In this document: positions 20,264-34,882 of the stretch, piece after piece
Layout of the letters: the number at the start of each line of letters is the position of its first letter
Position numbering within the stretch: the stretch's first letter is position 1
NCBI GenBank assembly: GCA_029968055.1
Contig: JASCNX010000004.1
Coordinates: 372,001-436,000, forward strand
Origin: Xenophilus aerolatus
GTDB lineage: Bacteria; Pseudomonadota; Gammaproteobacteria; Burkholderiales; Burkholderiaceae_C
Direction: 5' to 3'
Length of the DNA stretch: 64,000 nt
Made by a program: the position numbers and the translations under genes
Notes under the pieces: model-generated
Databases searched by the model: none
Told to the model about the DNA's origin: nothing
Seen by the model: the letters and a program-made list of their open reading frames with translations, nothing else

Positions 20264-20751
20264 TTCTTGTTTGCCGTCCCTTGTTGCGGCGTCCCACTGT
20301 CGGCCGCCTTGCTGTAGAGGAACTGACTGATCAGGTTCTCCAGCACCACGGCCGACTGCGTGGCGGTGATGGTGTCACCGGGTTGCAGATTCTTCTCCTC
20401 GGCGCCCGCTTCGATGCCAATGTATTGCTCTCCCAGCAAACCACTGGTCAGGATCTTGAGCGAACTGTCCTTGGGGAAAATGTAACGGCTTTGCAAAGCA
20501 ATCGTCACATCGGCCTGGAAAGTCTTGTCGTTGAACGTGATGGACTGGACGCGGCCGACCACCACGCCCGCGCTTTTCACGGCCGTCTGGGGCTTCAATC
20601 CGCCGATGTTGTCGAAGCGCGCCGTGACATCGTAGGTGCGCTGGAAGTTCAGGCTCAGCAGGTTGGCCGATTGCAGAGCCAGGAACAGCAGCGCCGCAGC
20701 GCCGATGAGCACGAACAGGCCGACCCAAGTGTCGTTGCTGGAACGTTGCAT
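20260..20751 (-). CDS. mlaD: MlaD, MCE-domain lipid-binding subunit
   Basis: MlaD forms the periplasmic hexameric ring of the inner-membrane MlaFEDB complex and channels phospholipids. The 163-residue product has one N-terminal membrane anchor (about 9-29) and a single MCE domain (about 38-118). Its MCE signatures are YDVTARFDNIGGLKPQTAVKSAGVVVGRV and LTSGLLGEQYIGIE, and a short C-terminal tail follows. The stop overlaps the mlaA start. The gene follows mlaE by 11 bases. Size and layout are normal. Confidence 0.95.
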   Translation of the reverse strand: MQRSSNDTWVGLFVLIGAAALLFLALQSANLLSLNFQRTYDVTARFDNIGGLKPQTAVKSAGVVVGRVQSITFNDKTFQADVTIALQSRYIFPKDSSLKILTSGLLGEQYIGIEAGAEEKNLQPGDTITATQSAVVLENLISQFLYSKAADSGTPQQGTANKK

Positions 20752-20762
20752 GTTTTTTTCTC

Positions 20763-21545
20763 CTAGATGCTGAACATCATGGCGGTCAGCAGGAAATCGA
20801 GCCCGAGCACGGCCAGCGAGGCGACCACCACGGTGCGCGTGGTCGCGCGCGACACGCCCTCCGGCGTGGGAAGGGCCTCGTAGCCCTGCAGCAGCGCGAC
20901 GAAGGTCACGGTGAAGCCGAAGACGATGCTCTTGATGACGCCGTTGCCGACATCGCGCCACACGTCCACGCCGCCCTGCATCTGGCTCCAGAAGGCGCCG
21001 GCATCGATGCCGAGCATGAGCACCCCCACCACGTACCCGCCGATCACGCCGACGGCGCTGAACACCGCTGCCAGCAACGGCAGCGTGATGACGCCGGCCC
21101 AGAAGCGCGGCGCCAGCACGCGCCGCACGGGATCGACCGCCATCATCTCCATGGCACTGAGCTGTTCGCCGGCTTTCATGAGGCCGATCTCGGCCGTGAG
21201 CGAGGTGCCGGCGCGGCCCGCGAACAGCAGCGCCGCCACCACCGGCCCGAGTTCGCGCACCAGCGACAGCGCCACCAGCAGGCCCAGTGCTTCCGAGGAG
21301 CCATAGCGCTGCAGCGTGTAGTAGCCCTGCAGGCCGAGCACGAAGCCGACGAAGAGGCCCGAGACGGCGATGATCGCCAGCGAGTAATTGCCCAGGAAGT
21401 GGATCTGGTCGCGCACCAGCCCGAAGCGGCGCAGGCTGCTGCCGGCCTGCGCCAGCAGCCGCACGAACAGGCGCGCACCCAGGCCGAGGTCGGCGAGCTT
21501 GCGGCGCACGGCAAAGCCGACGTCGGCGGGGCGGTACCAGCTCAT
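20763..21545 (-). CDS. mlaE: MlaE, permease of the Mla lipid transporter
   Basis: Inner-membrane permease of the MlaFEDB phospholipid transporter. The 260-residue product has the MlaE fold: an interfacial N-terminal helix, then five membrane helices. The conserved ALSLVRELGPVVAALLFAGRAGTSLTAEIGLMKAGEQLSAMEMM region contains the EQ coupling loop that contacts MlaF. The start chosen (MSWYRPADVG) is the first one near family length. mlaF ends 82 bases upstream and mlaD begins 11 bases downstream. No anomaly. Confidence 0.95.
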   Translation of the reverse strand: MSWYRPADVGFAVRRKLADLGLGARLFVRLLAQAGSSLRRFGLVRDQIHFLGNYSLAIIAVSGLFVGFVLGLQGYYTLQRYGSSEALGLLVALSLVRELGPVVAALLFAGRAGTSLTAEIGLMKAGEQLSAMEMMAVDPVRRVLAPRFWAGVITLPLLAAVFSAVGVIGGYVVGVLMLGIDAGAFWSQMQGGVDVWRDVGNGVIKSIVFGFTVTFVALLQGYEALPTPEGVSRATTRTVVVASLAVLGLDFLLTAMMFSI

Positions 21546-21627
21546 GGCAGCCACCGCATGGCAAAGGGCTTGCACGCCGCCGCGCCTTGGGGGGCTCGGG
21601 CCGATGCGCAGCCAGCCGACAAGGCGC

Positions 21628-22458
21628 TCATGGGCGGCCTCCACCCGTGGCGGCGAAGTCGGCTTCCACGCTGCTGCCGGGGTAGTGAAAACGCACGGGT
21701 CCGTCGGCCAGCGCGTTGACGAACTGGTGCACCAGCGGATCGGTGCTACGCCGCACATCCTCGGGCGTGCCCTGCGCGGCCACGCCGCCGTTGGCCAGCA
21801 CGACCACATGGTCGGCGATCCGGAAGGTTTCCTCGAGATCGTGGGAAACGACGAGGCTGGTCAGCCCCAGCGTGTCGTTCAACTGCCGGATGAGCCGCGC
21901 CGCAGTGCCGAGGGAGATCGGGTCGAGCCCGGCAAAGGGCTCGTCGTACATGACCAGTTCGGGGTCGAGCGCGATGGCCCGCGCCAGTGCCACGCGGCGT
22001 GCCATGCCACCGGAGATTTCGCTGGGCATGAGGTCGCGCGCGTTGCGCAGGCCCACGGCTTCGAGCTTCATCAGCACGATGTCGCGCAGCAGAGGCTCGG
22101 ACAGACGCGTGTGCTCGCGCAACGGGAAGACCACGTTGTCGAACACGCTCATGTCCGTGAACAGCGCACCGAACTGGAACAGCATGCCCATGCGGCGCCG
22201 CGCCGCATACAGCGCGTCGCTCGAGAGCCGTCCCACGTCCTGCCCGTCGAACAGCACTTCGCCGCGCTGCGCGCGCGCCTGGCCGCCGATGAGGCGAAGC
22301 ACCGTCGTCTTGCCGCCGCCCGACGCCCCCATGAGCGCCGTCACCTTGCCGCGCGGCACGCTGAACGACACGCCATCCAGGATGGCGCGTTCGCCGTAGC
22401 CGAAGCGGACGTCGCGGAATTCGATCAGGGGCGTGGACAAGGGCGGTGATCCATCCAA
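21628..22458 (-). CDS. mlaF: MlaF, ATPase of the Mla lipid transporter
   Basis: ATP-binding subunit of MlaFEDB. It has Walker A GASGGGKTT (44-52), signature ISGGMARR, Walker B ELVMYDEPFAGLDPISLG and the H-loop in VVSHDLEET, the pattern of MlaF/Ttg2A. No ATG is usable at the N-terminus: the two candidate starts are TTG codons at 22458 and 22440, giving 276 or 270 residues. The GGATGG before the second one is the only weak ribosome binding site. A terminator-like hairpin for gltD ends only a few bases before the first TTG, so the mla transcript must begin within or just after it, or read through. Confidence 0.9.
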   Translation of the reverse strand: MDGSPPLSTPLIEFRDVRFGYGERAILDGVSFSVPRGKVTALMGASGGGKTTVLRLIGGQARAQRGEVLFDGQDVGRLSSDALYAARRRMGMLFQFGALFTDMSVFDNVVFPLREHTRLSEPLLRDIVLMKLEAVGLRNARDLMPSEISGGMARRVALARAIALDPELVMYDEPFAGLDPISLGTAARLIRQLNDTLGLTSLVVSHDLEETFRIADHVVVLANGGVAAQGTPEDVRRSTDPLVHQFVNALADGPVRFHYPGSSVEADFAATGGGRP

Positions 22459-22460
22459 TG

Positions 22461-22496
22461 AAAAAGCCGGGGCACCCCTTCAGGCGGTCCCGGCTT
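22461..22496 (-). terminator. Rho-independent terminator of gltBD
   Basis: Minus strand AAGCCGGG (22489-22496) pairs with CCCGGCTT (22464-22471), an 8-base stem around a 17-base loop, followed by TTTTT counting the stem end. It is correctly placed and oriented to end gltD transcription, and lies directly beside the mlaF start. Confidence 0.75.
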
Positions 22497-22517
22497 GGCG
22501 GTGCGGGCATGATAAAG

Positions 22518-22539
22518 GATGCCTGCCGAGGCAGGCATC
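22518..22539. other. Strong intergenic hairpin downstream of gltD
   Basis: GATGCCTGCC and GGCAGGCATC form a perfect inverted repeat separated by two bases (a 9-base stem with a CGAG loop is more realistic). On the minus strand it is followed by CTTTATC, so it may be an accessory terminator or an mRNA 3' end stabiliser. The remaining 135 bases up to gltD hold only a wide 10-base inverted repeat. Confidence 0.5.
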
Positions 22540-22673
22540 ACCCCGGCCCCGCACCGGAGAAGGCCACTCGATCCCGTGAGGAATCCGTCACCGAACGCGC
22601 TGCGGCCATGCCCTCAACCCCCGCGGCCGGCCAGGCCGCACGGTCCTGAACACCCGCAGCGCGGTGGCACCCG

Positions 22674-24152
<1,479 letters not shown>

Positions 24153-24186
24153 CGTGTGATCCTGTTCTTGGTCGGTCGTGCTGCGT

Positions 24187-28923
<4,737 letters not shown>

Positions 28924-28957
28924 GGGTGCGCTCCTAGGGTTTTCGCGGGGGAAGCAG

Positions 28958-28986
28958 AGGATAGTCTGTTGCACAAACAATGCCAA
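28958..28986 (-). promoter_or_regulatory. Predicted sigma-70 promoter of gltB
   Basis: Minus strand TTGGCA (28981-28986), a 17-base spacer and TATCCT (28958-28963). Five of six and four of six bases match the consensus. Transcription would start about 27 bases before the gltB ATG, leaving room for the AGGAG site. Confidence 0.6.
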
Positions 28987-28994
28987 ACGCTTTA

Positions 28995-29014
28995 ATCGGG
29001 GTCAGATTCCCGAT
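28995..29014. repeat. REP-like palindrome beside the RAYT gene
   Basis: ATCGGG, eight bases (GTCAGATT), then CCCGAT: a perfect 6-base stem. The GGGGTCAGATT core resembles sequences found next to REP-associated transposase genes. It lies about 90 bases after the transposase stop and immediately upstream of the gltB -35 element. Confidence 0.45.
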
Positions 29015-29106
29015 CAACAAACGCCCAAATGCGGCGTCAAGAATTGGGGACACATCAGTTTCGATAGCAATATCCCTTGATACAGCAATACCCGAGGGCC
29101 TTTTGT

Positions 29107-29805
29107 CTAACTGGCAGTCGACACGACAGGCCGGCGTCCCGCCTTGGAGGGGCTAAGGCGCCGTGGCGTATCGATTTGCATCTTGGCGACAAACGCCGGG
29201 TCGCCGGCGACCCAGCCCTTGAACACGGCGTCGGTCAGCAGGGCCTCGTCGGCGGCGCTGACCCCGGCGCGCACCAAGTCGGCATAGGCCGCCTCGCGGT
29301 CGAAGGGGGTGTTGCCCAGCGCCCAGTAGAGGGCATGTGGCGTGACGATGCGGTCGTGCCGCCGGCCCACGTAATGTGCGTGGCTCGACCAGGGGTGCTG
29401 CAGGGGCTCGGCCACCAGGCCGGAGCGCACCGGGTTGAGGTCGATGTAGGCCATGCAGGGCAGCAGGTAGCGCTCGGCCTGGACCAGGGTGGACCGGTAG
29501 CGCCCTTCCCAGAGCGTGCCGCTGCGGCCATGTCGGTCGTTGAAATGCCGCACGTAGGAGCGGCCAACCGCCTGCATCCACTGTGGCAGCGCATCGGCCG
29601 TCGCCGGTGTGGCCAGCAGGTGGAAGTGGTTGTCCATCAGCACATAGGCGTGCAGTGCCACGCCGAAGCGCACCGCACCCTCGCCGACCAGCGCCAGGAA
29701 GCGCTCGCGGTCGGCCGCGTCGATGAAGATCGGCTGGCGGTTGTTGCCGCGCTGCACCAGGTGGTGCGGCTGCTGCGCGATGGACAGGCGAGCGAGTCGG
29801 GCCAT
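29107..29805 (-). CDS. REP-associated tyrosine transposase (RAYT, Y1/HUH)
   Basis: Single-domain HUH transposase of the TnpA-REP type, which is thought to move or maintain REP palindromes rather than act as a classic insertion sequence. The 232-residue product opens with ARLARLSIAQQPHHLVQRGNNRQ. The metal-binding motif is MDNHFHLL with His60 and His62, and a helix RYLLPCMAYIDLNPVRSGLV carries the candidate catalytic tyrosine. There is no second orf and no terminal inverted repeats were found. The ATG is 11 bases after the methyltransferase stop, so it may be cotranscribed. The C-terminal 70 residues are less typical. Confidence 0.88.
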   Translation of the reverse strand: MARLARLSIAQQPHHLVQRGNNRQPIFIDAADRERFLALVGEGAVRFGVALHAYVLMDNHFHLLATPATADALPQWMQAVGRSYVRHFNDRHGRSGTLWEGRYRSTLVQAERYLLPCMAYIDLNPVRSGLVAEPLQHPWSSHAHYVGRRHDRIVTPHALYWALGNTPFDREAAYADLVRAGVSAADEALLTDAVFKGWVAGDPAFVAKMQIDTPRRLSPSKAGRRPVVSTAS

Positions 29806-29816
29806 GCGCAGCCGTT

Positions 29817-30677
29817 TCAGGCCAGCTTGAAGCGCGTGGCCTCCAGGCTTTCGAGCCCGAACTCCGCCAGCAATGCGCGCAGCCGCTGGGCCGAGCTCGC
29901 CTTGCGCTGGCCGGTGTGCCGCGCCAGGATGAGCTCGTTCTTCATGCTGTGCTCCCAGCCCACCAGCTCCGTGACGGTGACCTGGTAGCCGCTGGCCTCC
30001 AGGTACAGGCAGCGCAGCACGTTGGTCAACTGACTGCCGATCTCGCGCGTGTGCAGCGGATGGCGCCACAGCTCGGCCAACGGCGTGCGCGACAGGGCCA
30101 GCGCCTTGGTCTGGCGCAGGCAGGCCGCCACCTCGGCCTGGCAGCAGGGCACCAGCACCATGGCGCGTGCCTGCTTGGCCAGGCCGAAGGCGATGGCGTC
30201 GTCGGTGGCCGTGTCGCAGGCATGCAGGGCCGTGACGACGTCGATGCGGGCCGGCAGCTCGCTCGACTGCGCGGATTCGGCCACGGAGAGCGGCAGGAAG
30301 CGCATGCGCTCGAAGCCCAGCCGTGCCGCCAGCGCGCGCGAGCGCTCGACCAGTTCGGCACGCGTCTCGATGCCGTAGATGACGCCGTCGCCGCGCGACT
30401 TGAAGAACAGGTCGTAGAGGATGAAGCCGAGGTAGGACTTGCCGGCCCCATGGTCGGCCAGCGTGGCGTGGGCACCTTCGTCGGGCAGCTCGAGCAGCAG
30501 CGTCTCGATGAACTGGTACAGGTGGTGGACCTGCTTGAGCTTGCGCCGCGAGTCCTGGTTGAGCTTGCCCTCACGGGTGAGGATGTGCAGCTCCTTGAGC
30601 AGTTCGACGGACTGGCCGGGGCGCAACTCCTGCGCCAGTGCAGCGTCGGCCGTGGTGGATTTGGAGGCTCGGCTCAT
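29817..30677 (-). CDS. SAM-dependent methyltransferase (Methyltransf_32-like)
   Basis: Predicted class I methyltransferase of 286 residues. A basic N-terminal helical region (DSRRKLKQVHHLYQFI) precedes the SAM-binding motif LADHGAGKSYLGFILYDLFF. An acidic second strand ending YGIETRAEL follows, then VTALHACDTATDDAI and a cysteine pair in LVPCCQAEV. These match the Methyltransf_32 group, whose substrates are mostly unknown; some relatives act on RNA. The start overlaps the DUF1415 stop (ATGA), so it is the last member of a tight four-gene run beginning with dGTPase. Confidence 0.8.
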   Translation of the reverse strand: MSRASKSTTADAALAQELRPGQSVELLKELHILTREGKLNQDSRRKLKQVHHLYQFIETLLLELPDEGAHATLADHGAGKSYLGFILYDLFFKSRGDGVIYGIETRAELVERSRALAARLGFERMRFLPLSVAESAQSSELPARIDVVTALHACDTATDDAIAFGLAKQARAMVLVPCCQAEVAACLRQTKALALSRTPLAELWRHPLHTREIGSQLTNVLRCLYLEASGYQVTVTELVGWEHSMKNELILARHTGQRKASSAQRLRALLAEFGLESLEATRFKLA

Positions 30678-31255
30678 GGGGATCCATTCTTGGCAGGATG
30701 CGGGCCCACGTCGAGGGCGCGCCAGCCGTCGGCACCCAGCGCCTCCAGCCTGTCGATGTTGCGTTCGAAGATGTCGGCCGCTTCGGGAAAAGCCTCGACC
30801 GCTCGGGCCACGCTGTCCTCGCGCAGCAGGTGCAGCGTGGGGTATGGCGAGCGGTTGGTGGCGTTGCCGATGTCGTCGACCTCGGTGCCTGAGAACTGGA
30901 ACTGCGGGTGGAAGCTCGCAAGCTGCAGCACCCCTTCGTGCCCGGCGCGGCGCAGGCGCTTCTCGGCCCGGCTGACCCAGTCGTTGAAGTCGAGGAAATC
31001 GTGCAGCGCGCCGGGAACGACCAGCAGCGTGGTGTCCCGCTCGGCCGGGTCGGTGTCGACCAGCGCCTGGGCTTCGGCCAGCAGGCGCGCCATCAGCGCG
31101 TCGAGGTCGTCGCCGTCGAACACCGCATGGTGGACCTGACCCTTGACGTGCACCGCCTTGGCGAACGGGCACAGGTTCAAGCCGATGACGGCGCGCTCCA
31201 GCCAGCGACGCGTGTCGGCCACCGCCAGGTCGGGATCGATGGCGGCTGCGTTCAT
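30674..31255 (-). CDS. DUF1415 family protein
   Basis: A 193-residue soluble protein of the DUF1415 family, function unknown. Characteristic segments are WLERAVIGLNLCPFAKAV near the N-terminus, TTLLVVPGALHDFLDFNDWV in the middle, FHPQFQF and the SPYPTLHLLRE motif, which is invariant by family memory. The CPFAK cysteine and the histidines suggest a catalytic or metal site, but this is inference. It overlaps its neighbours by four bases on both sides (MFS upstream, methyltransferase downstream). Confidence 0.85.
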   Translation of the reverse strand: MNAAAIDPDLAVADTRRWLERAVIGLNLCPFAKAVHVKGQVHHAVFDGDDLDALMARLLAEAQALVDTDPAERDTTLLVVPGALHDFLDFNDWVSRAEKRLRRAGHEGVLQLASFHPQFQFSGTEVDDIGNATNRSPYPTLHLLREDSVARAVEAFPEAADIFERNIDRLEALGADGWRALDVGPHPAKNGSP

Positions 31256-32481
31256 CCCGGCTCCCTCCTCGCCGAGGCGAGCGCCGTGCCCACGGCGATG
31301 CCGGCGAGCGAGCAGGCCAGCGTACAGGCCCAGGTCCATTGCCACCCACCGGCGCGGTGCGCCACCCAGGCCACCACCGGCGGCGCGACGAACTGGCCCA
31401 GCGAAGAAGCCTGCTGCATCAGGCCCACCGTGGTCGACACCGTCGATGACGTGGGCGCCACGCGCACCGCCAGCATGAAGAGCGTGGCCGGCACCATGCC
31501 GCCGCACAGCGAGAAGAGACAAATGGCGACATAGCGCGGCAGCAGCGGCAGCGCACCTGCGGGCGCCCCGTTCCAGCCGGCGAAGGCCGCCACGGCCGCG
31601 ACGCCCATCGCCGCGAAGCCGAGCCGAAGCAAATGGACCGGGGCCCAGCCGCGCTGCAGCAGGCGCCCACCAACCACGTTGCCCACCATGTTGAGGGCCG
31701 CCGCCAGCGCGGTGAGCCCGGCGGTCGCACTGGCGCCAAGGCCCGCCGCCACGCAGATGGTGGGCAGGAAGCCGATCACGGCAATCCACTGCGCGGCGTA
31801 CAGCCCGAAGGCCGCCGCTGCGCCCCAGCCGCGCGGCGTGCGCACGGTGAGCGCCAGGCGTTGCGACCACGGTTGCGCACTGCCGGCGCCCGCCAGCGCC
31901 TGGCGCGGGTCGGGCGCAACCGCGCGCCACAGTCCGAACGCGGCCGCGGCGGACGCCGCCGCCAGGGCCTGCCACCACAGTGCCCAGCCGCCGCGCGCGA
32001 TGACCGTCGGCCCCAGCAGCAGCGCCAGCGCCACGCCGACCGGCATGTAGGCGCCCCACAGCCCCATCGCCGCCTTGTCGGCGCCGGCGGGCGCGAGGCG
32101 GCGGATCAGCCCCGGCCCGGGCATCACGGCCAGCAGGAAGCCCAGGCCTTCGACCGCGCGCCATGCCAGCAGCCACGCCACAGGCGCGGCGAGGTGGTCC
32201 GCCAGGCTGCCGGCGGCGCTGGCGGCACTGAGCAGCAGCAGCCCGGCCAGCATGCTGCGGCGCAGGCCGATGGAATCGGCCGCCAGGCCCGCGACCATGC
32301 CCAGCAGCATGCCCGCCACCTGAACCAGCGACAGCAGAAAGCCTGCTTCGAGCAGGCTGACCTGCAGCTGCGCCTGCAGCGCCGGCACCGCGGGAGGCAG
32401 CTTGCCGACGTGCAGCGAGGCCGCGACGCCGGCGGCCACGACGACCAGCGCCGCGGGCGGAACGCGCGTGCCGCCGCTCAT
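31252..32481 (-). CDS. MFS transporter (CynX/NimT-like)
   Basis: Major facilitator superfamily permease of 409 residues with about twelve hydrophobic helices. The family loop between helices 2 and 3 is present as GLAADSIGLRRSMLAG, and a charged WRAVEGLGFLLAV segment with MPGPGLIRRLAP is typical of the CynX/NimT cyanate/nitroimidazole-type branch. Helices are very rich in alanine and leucine. Substrate cannot be inferred. It overlaps both the dGTPase stop and the DUF1415 start by four bases, so its expression is tied to these soluble proteins. Confidence 0.85.
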   Translation of the reverse strand: MSGGTRVPPAALVVVAAGVAASLHVGKLPPAVPALQAQLQVSLLEAGFLLSLVQVAGMLLGMVAGLAADSIGLRRSMLAGLLLLSAASAAGSLADHLAAPVAWLLAWRAVEGLGFLLAVMPGPGLIRRLAPAGADKAAMGLWGAYMPVGVALALLLGPTVIARGGWALWWQALAAASAAAAFGLWRAVAPDPRQALAGAGSAQPWSQRLALTVRTPRGWGAAAAFGLYAAQWIAVIGFLPTICVAAGLGASATAGLTALAAALNMVGNVVGGRLLQRGWAPVHLLRLGFAAMGVAAVAAFAGWNGAPAGALPLLPRYVAICLFSLCGGMVPATLFMLAVRVAPTSSTVSTTVGLMQQASSLGQFVAPPVVAWVAHRAGGWQWTWACTLACSLAGIAVGTALASARREPG

Positions 32482-33638
32482 GCCACCCACCGGGCGCCCG
32501 TCAGGCGCTCGTGCTCGCGCATGGCGAAGCGGTCGGTCATGCCCGCGATGTAGTCGGCCACGGCGCGCGGGCGGTCGGCCCGCATGGCGTAGGACTCGGG
32601 CATCGCCGCCGCGTCGTCGACGTAGGTGCCGAAAAGGTCGCGCACCGCCTGCTGGGCCTGCCGGGTCGTCTGCGTCACCTGCGGATGGCGGTAGAGCTTG
32701 CTGAAGAGAAATCGCTTGAGTGCCGTGGACTGCGCGTGCATGGCGGTGCTGAACAGCACCAGCGGCGGTGCGGCCCGCACGGCCTGCGCGTCGGCGGGCG
32801 CATGCTCGAGAAGCGCGGCACGGGTGGCGTCGATCACGTCGTACACCTGTGCGCTCAGCATGCGGCGGATGGTCTCGTAGAGCAGCCGCCGCCCGGCCAG
32901 ACCGGGGTGTTCCGCGGCCGCCTCGCAACGGTAGCGCTCGACGAGTTCGACCTCCGCCAGGTCCTCGATGCGCAGCAGGCCGGAGCGCACGCCATCGTCG
33001 ATGTCGTGCGCGTTGTAGGCGATCTGGTCGGCGAGGTTGCACAGCTGCGCTTCCAGGCTCGGCTGGCGGCCGTGCAGGAAGCGGTGCGCCACGCCGCCGG
33101 GCTCCTGCGCCTCGAGGCGCTGCGCGTTGGCGCGCGAACAATGCTTGAGGATGCCTTCGCGTGTCTCGAAGCACAGGTTCAGGCCGTCGAACTGCGGGTA
33201 GCGATGCTCCAGCGAATCGACGACGCGCAGGCTCTGCAGGTTGTGCTCGAAGCCGCCATGCGGCGCCATGCAGTCGTTCAGTGCGTCCTGCCCGGCGTGG
33301 CCGAAGGGGGTGTGGCCCAGGTCGTGCGCCAGCGCGATCGCCTCGACCAGGTCCTCGTTCAGGCCCAGCGGCCGCGCGATCGAGCGGGCGAGCTGCGCCA
33401 CTTCGAGCGAGTGCGTGAGCCGCGTGCGAAAGAGGTCGCCCTCGTGGTTGAGAAAGACCTGGGTCTTGTAGACCAGGCGCCGGAAGGCCGTGGAGTGGAC
33501 GATGCGGTCGCGGTCGCGCTGGAAGTCGTCGCGCGTGGGAGCGGCGGGCTCGGGGTGGCGGCGCCCGCGCGAGCGCGCCGGCTGGCTGGCCCAGGGCGGC
33601 GGCGAACCGGTGTCGATGAAGGGCGCGGGATTGGACAT
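32478..33638 (-). CDS. dgt: Deoxyguanosinetriphosphate triphosphohydrolase-like protein
   Basis: HD-domain dNTPase that releases triphosphate from deoxynucleotides. In 386 residues the HD metal ligands are His76 (RTRLTHSLEVAQ), His105 and Asp106 (LAHDLGHTPFGHAG) and a later aspartate in DQIAYNAHDIDDG. The pre-HD segment RDRIVHSTAFRRLVYKTQVF is highly conserved. This is the short dGTPase-like type widespread in Burkholderiales downstream of aroB. The ATG chosen is six codons inside a longer reading frame and gives family length. The next gene overlaps by four bases. Confidence 0.95.
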   Translation of the reverse strand: MSNPAPFIDTGSPPPWASQPARSRGRRHPEPAAPTRDDFQRDRDRIVHSTAFRRLVYKTQVFLNHEGDLFRTRLTHSLEVAQLARSIARPLGLNEDLVEAIALAHDLGHTPFGHAGQDALNDCMAPHGGFEHNLQSLRVVDSLEHRYPQFDGLNLCFETREGILKHCSRANAQRLEAQEPGGVAHRFLHGRQPSLEAQLCNLADQIAYNAHDIDDGVRSGLLRIEDLAEVELVERYRCEAAAEHPGLAGRRLLYETIRRMLSAQVYDVIDATRAALLEHAPADAQAVRAAPPLVLFSTAMHAQSTALKRFLFSKLYRHPQVTQTTRQAQQAVRDLFGTYVDDAAAMPESYAMRADRPRAVADYIAGMTDRFAMREHERLTGARWVA

Positions 33639-33703
33639 CGAATCAGGCCGGAGCACCCGGCCCGGTTGCGCGAACCGCTATGGCTTGCTCGGCAGCGACG
33701 CGT

Positions 33704-34807
33704 TCAGGCACAGCATTCGGCCAGCACCTGGCGCACGAGGGCATCGGGCGCGGGTCGCATCACGGCCGAGCCGGGTGTGTCGATGACGACGAAGCGGATC
33801 TCGCCGGCCTCGGACTTCTTGTCGAGCCGCATGAGCGACAGGTAGCGCTCCGCGCCCAGGTCCGGGGCGCGCACCGGCAGGCCCGCGCGCTCGATCAGCG
33901 CCGTGAGCCGGCGCACGAAGGCGATGTCGACACCGCCGAGCTTCTCCGACAGGTGTGCCGCCATGACCATGCCGCATCCCACGGCCTCGCCGTGCAGCCA
34001 CTCGCCATAGCCCAGGCCGGATTCGATCGCGTGGCCGAAGGTGTGGCCGAAGTTGAGAATGGCGCGCAGGCCCGACTCGCGCTCGTCCTGCCCCACGACC
34101 GCGGCCTTGATCTCGCAGCTGCGCCGCACCGCATGGGCCAGCGCCGAGGCATCACGCGCCACCAGGGCGTCGATGTTCGCCTCGATCCAGTCGAGGAAGG
34201 CCATGTCCGCGATGGGCCCATACTTGATGATCTCGGCGAGCCCGGCGGCGATCTCGCGCTGCGGCAGCGTCTGCAGCGTGTCGAGGTCGCACAGCACCAG
34301 CCGCGGCTGATAGAACGCGCCGACCATGTTCTTGCCGAGCGGGTGGTTGATCGCCGTCTTGCCGCCCACCGACGAGTCCACCTGAGCCAGCAGCGTCGTG
34401 GGCAGTTGGACGAAGGGAACGCCGCGCATGTAGCAGGCCGCGGCAAAGCCGGTCACGTCGCCCACCACGCCGCCGCCCAGGGCGAAGAGCACCGTCTTCC
34501 GGTCGGCGCCGTGGCCCAGCAGCGCGTCGAAGATCAGGTTGAGGGTCTCCCAGTTCTTGTGAGCCTCGCCGTCGGGCAATTCCAGCACCCGCACGGACCG
34601 GAAGCGCTCGCCAAGGGCGCCGCATACAGCCTGCGCGTACAGCGGCGCGACCGTCGTGTTGGTCACGACGAGTGCAGTGGCGGAGGCCGGCAGATCGGCG
34701 TAGCTCGCAGGGTCGGCGAGCAGGCCGGGGCCGATCACGATCGGGTAGCTGCGCTCGCCCAGGTCGATGCCGACGCGCTCGGCCGCGGCGATGGAGACGG
34801 AAGACAT
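33704..34807 (-). CDS. aroB: 3-dehydroquinate synthase
   Basis: AroB converts DAHP to 3-dehydroquinate in the shikimate pathway with NAD and a divalent metal. The 367-residue product has the nucleotide loop [21 protein letters not shown], the catalytic [25 protein letters not shown], and metal ligands in AEIIKYG and the two histidine blocks [11 protein letters not shown] and [10 protein letters not shown]. It follows aroK by 75 bases, the order also found in E. coli. The start has no ribosome binding site; TACACT lies 7 bases before the ATG. Confidence 0.97.
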   Translation of the reverse strand: MSSVSIAAAERVGIDLGERSYPIVIGPGLLADPASYADLPASATALVVTNTTVAPLYAQAVCGALGERFRSVRVLELPDGEAHKNWETLNLIFDALLGHGADRKTVLFALGGGVVGDVTGFAAACYMRGVPFVQLPTTLLAQVDSSVGGKTAINHPLGKNMVGAFYQPRLVLCDLDTLQTLPQREIAAGLAEIIKYGPIADMAFLDWIEANIDALVARDASALAHAVRRSCEIKAAVVGQDERESGLRAILNFGHTFGHAIESGLGYGEWLHGEAVGCGMVMAAHLSEKLGGVDIAFVRRLTALIERAGLPVRAPDLGAERYLSLMRLDKKSEAGEIRFVVIDTPGSAVMRPAPDALVRQVLAECCA

Positions 34808-34814
34808 GTCGGGA

Positions 34815-34820
34815 AGTGTA
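34815..34820 (-). promoter_or_regulatory. Candidate -10 element of aroB (leaderless)
   Basis: TACACT on the minus strand, 7 bases upstream of the aroB ATG, with no Shine-Dalgarno between. Transcription would start at or next to the initiation codon. Confidence 0.4.
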
Positions 34821-34882
34821 GTGGCGGGCGCATCGACCCACGGGGGCGCGGGCCAAGGCAGCGCGCGCCAGCGGCGGCGGCT

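Noticed and set aside
22596-22663. 10-base inverted repeat CGCGCTGCGG/CCGCAGCGCG downstream of gltD
   Set aside because: The 48-base loop and lack of a T-run make it a poor terminator; such pairs are expected by chance in G+C-rich DNA.
28924-28986. Upstream in-frame start for GltB adding 21 residues
   Set aside because: The added residues overlap the predicted -10/-35 elements, and the downstream ATG has AGGAG and gives the usual propeptide length.
29051-29087. TTTCGATAGCAATATC near the RAYT gene as another copy of the dispersed repeat
   Set aside because: Only the short CGATAGC word matches; the palindrome arm and the conserved tail are absent.
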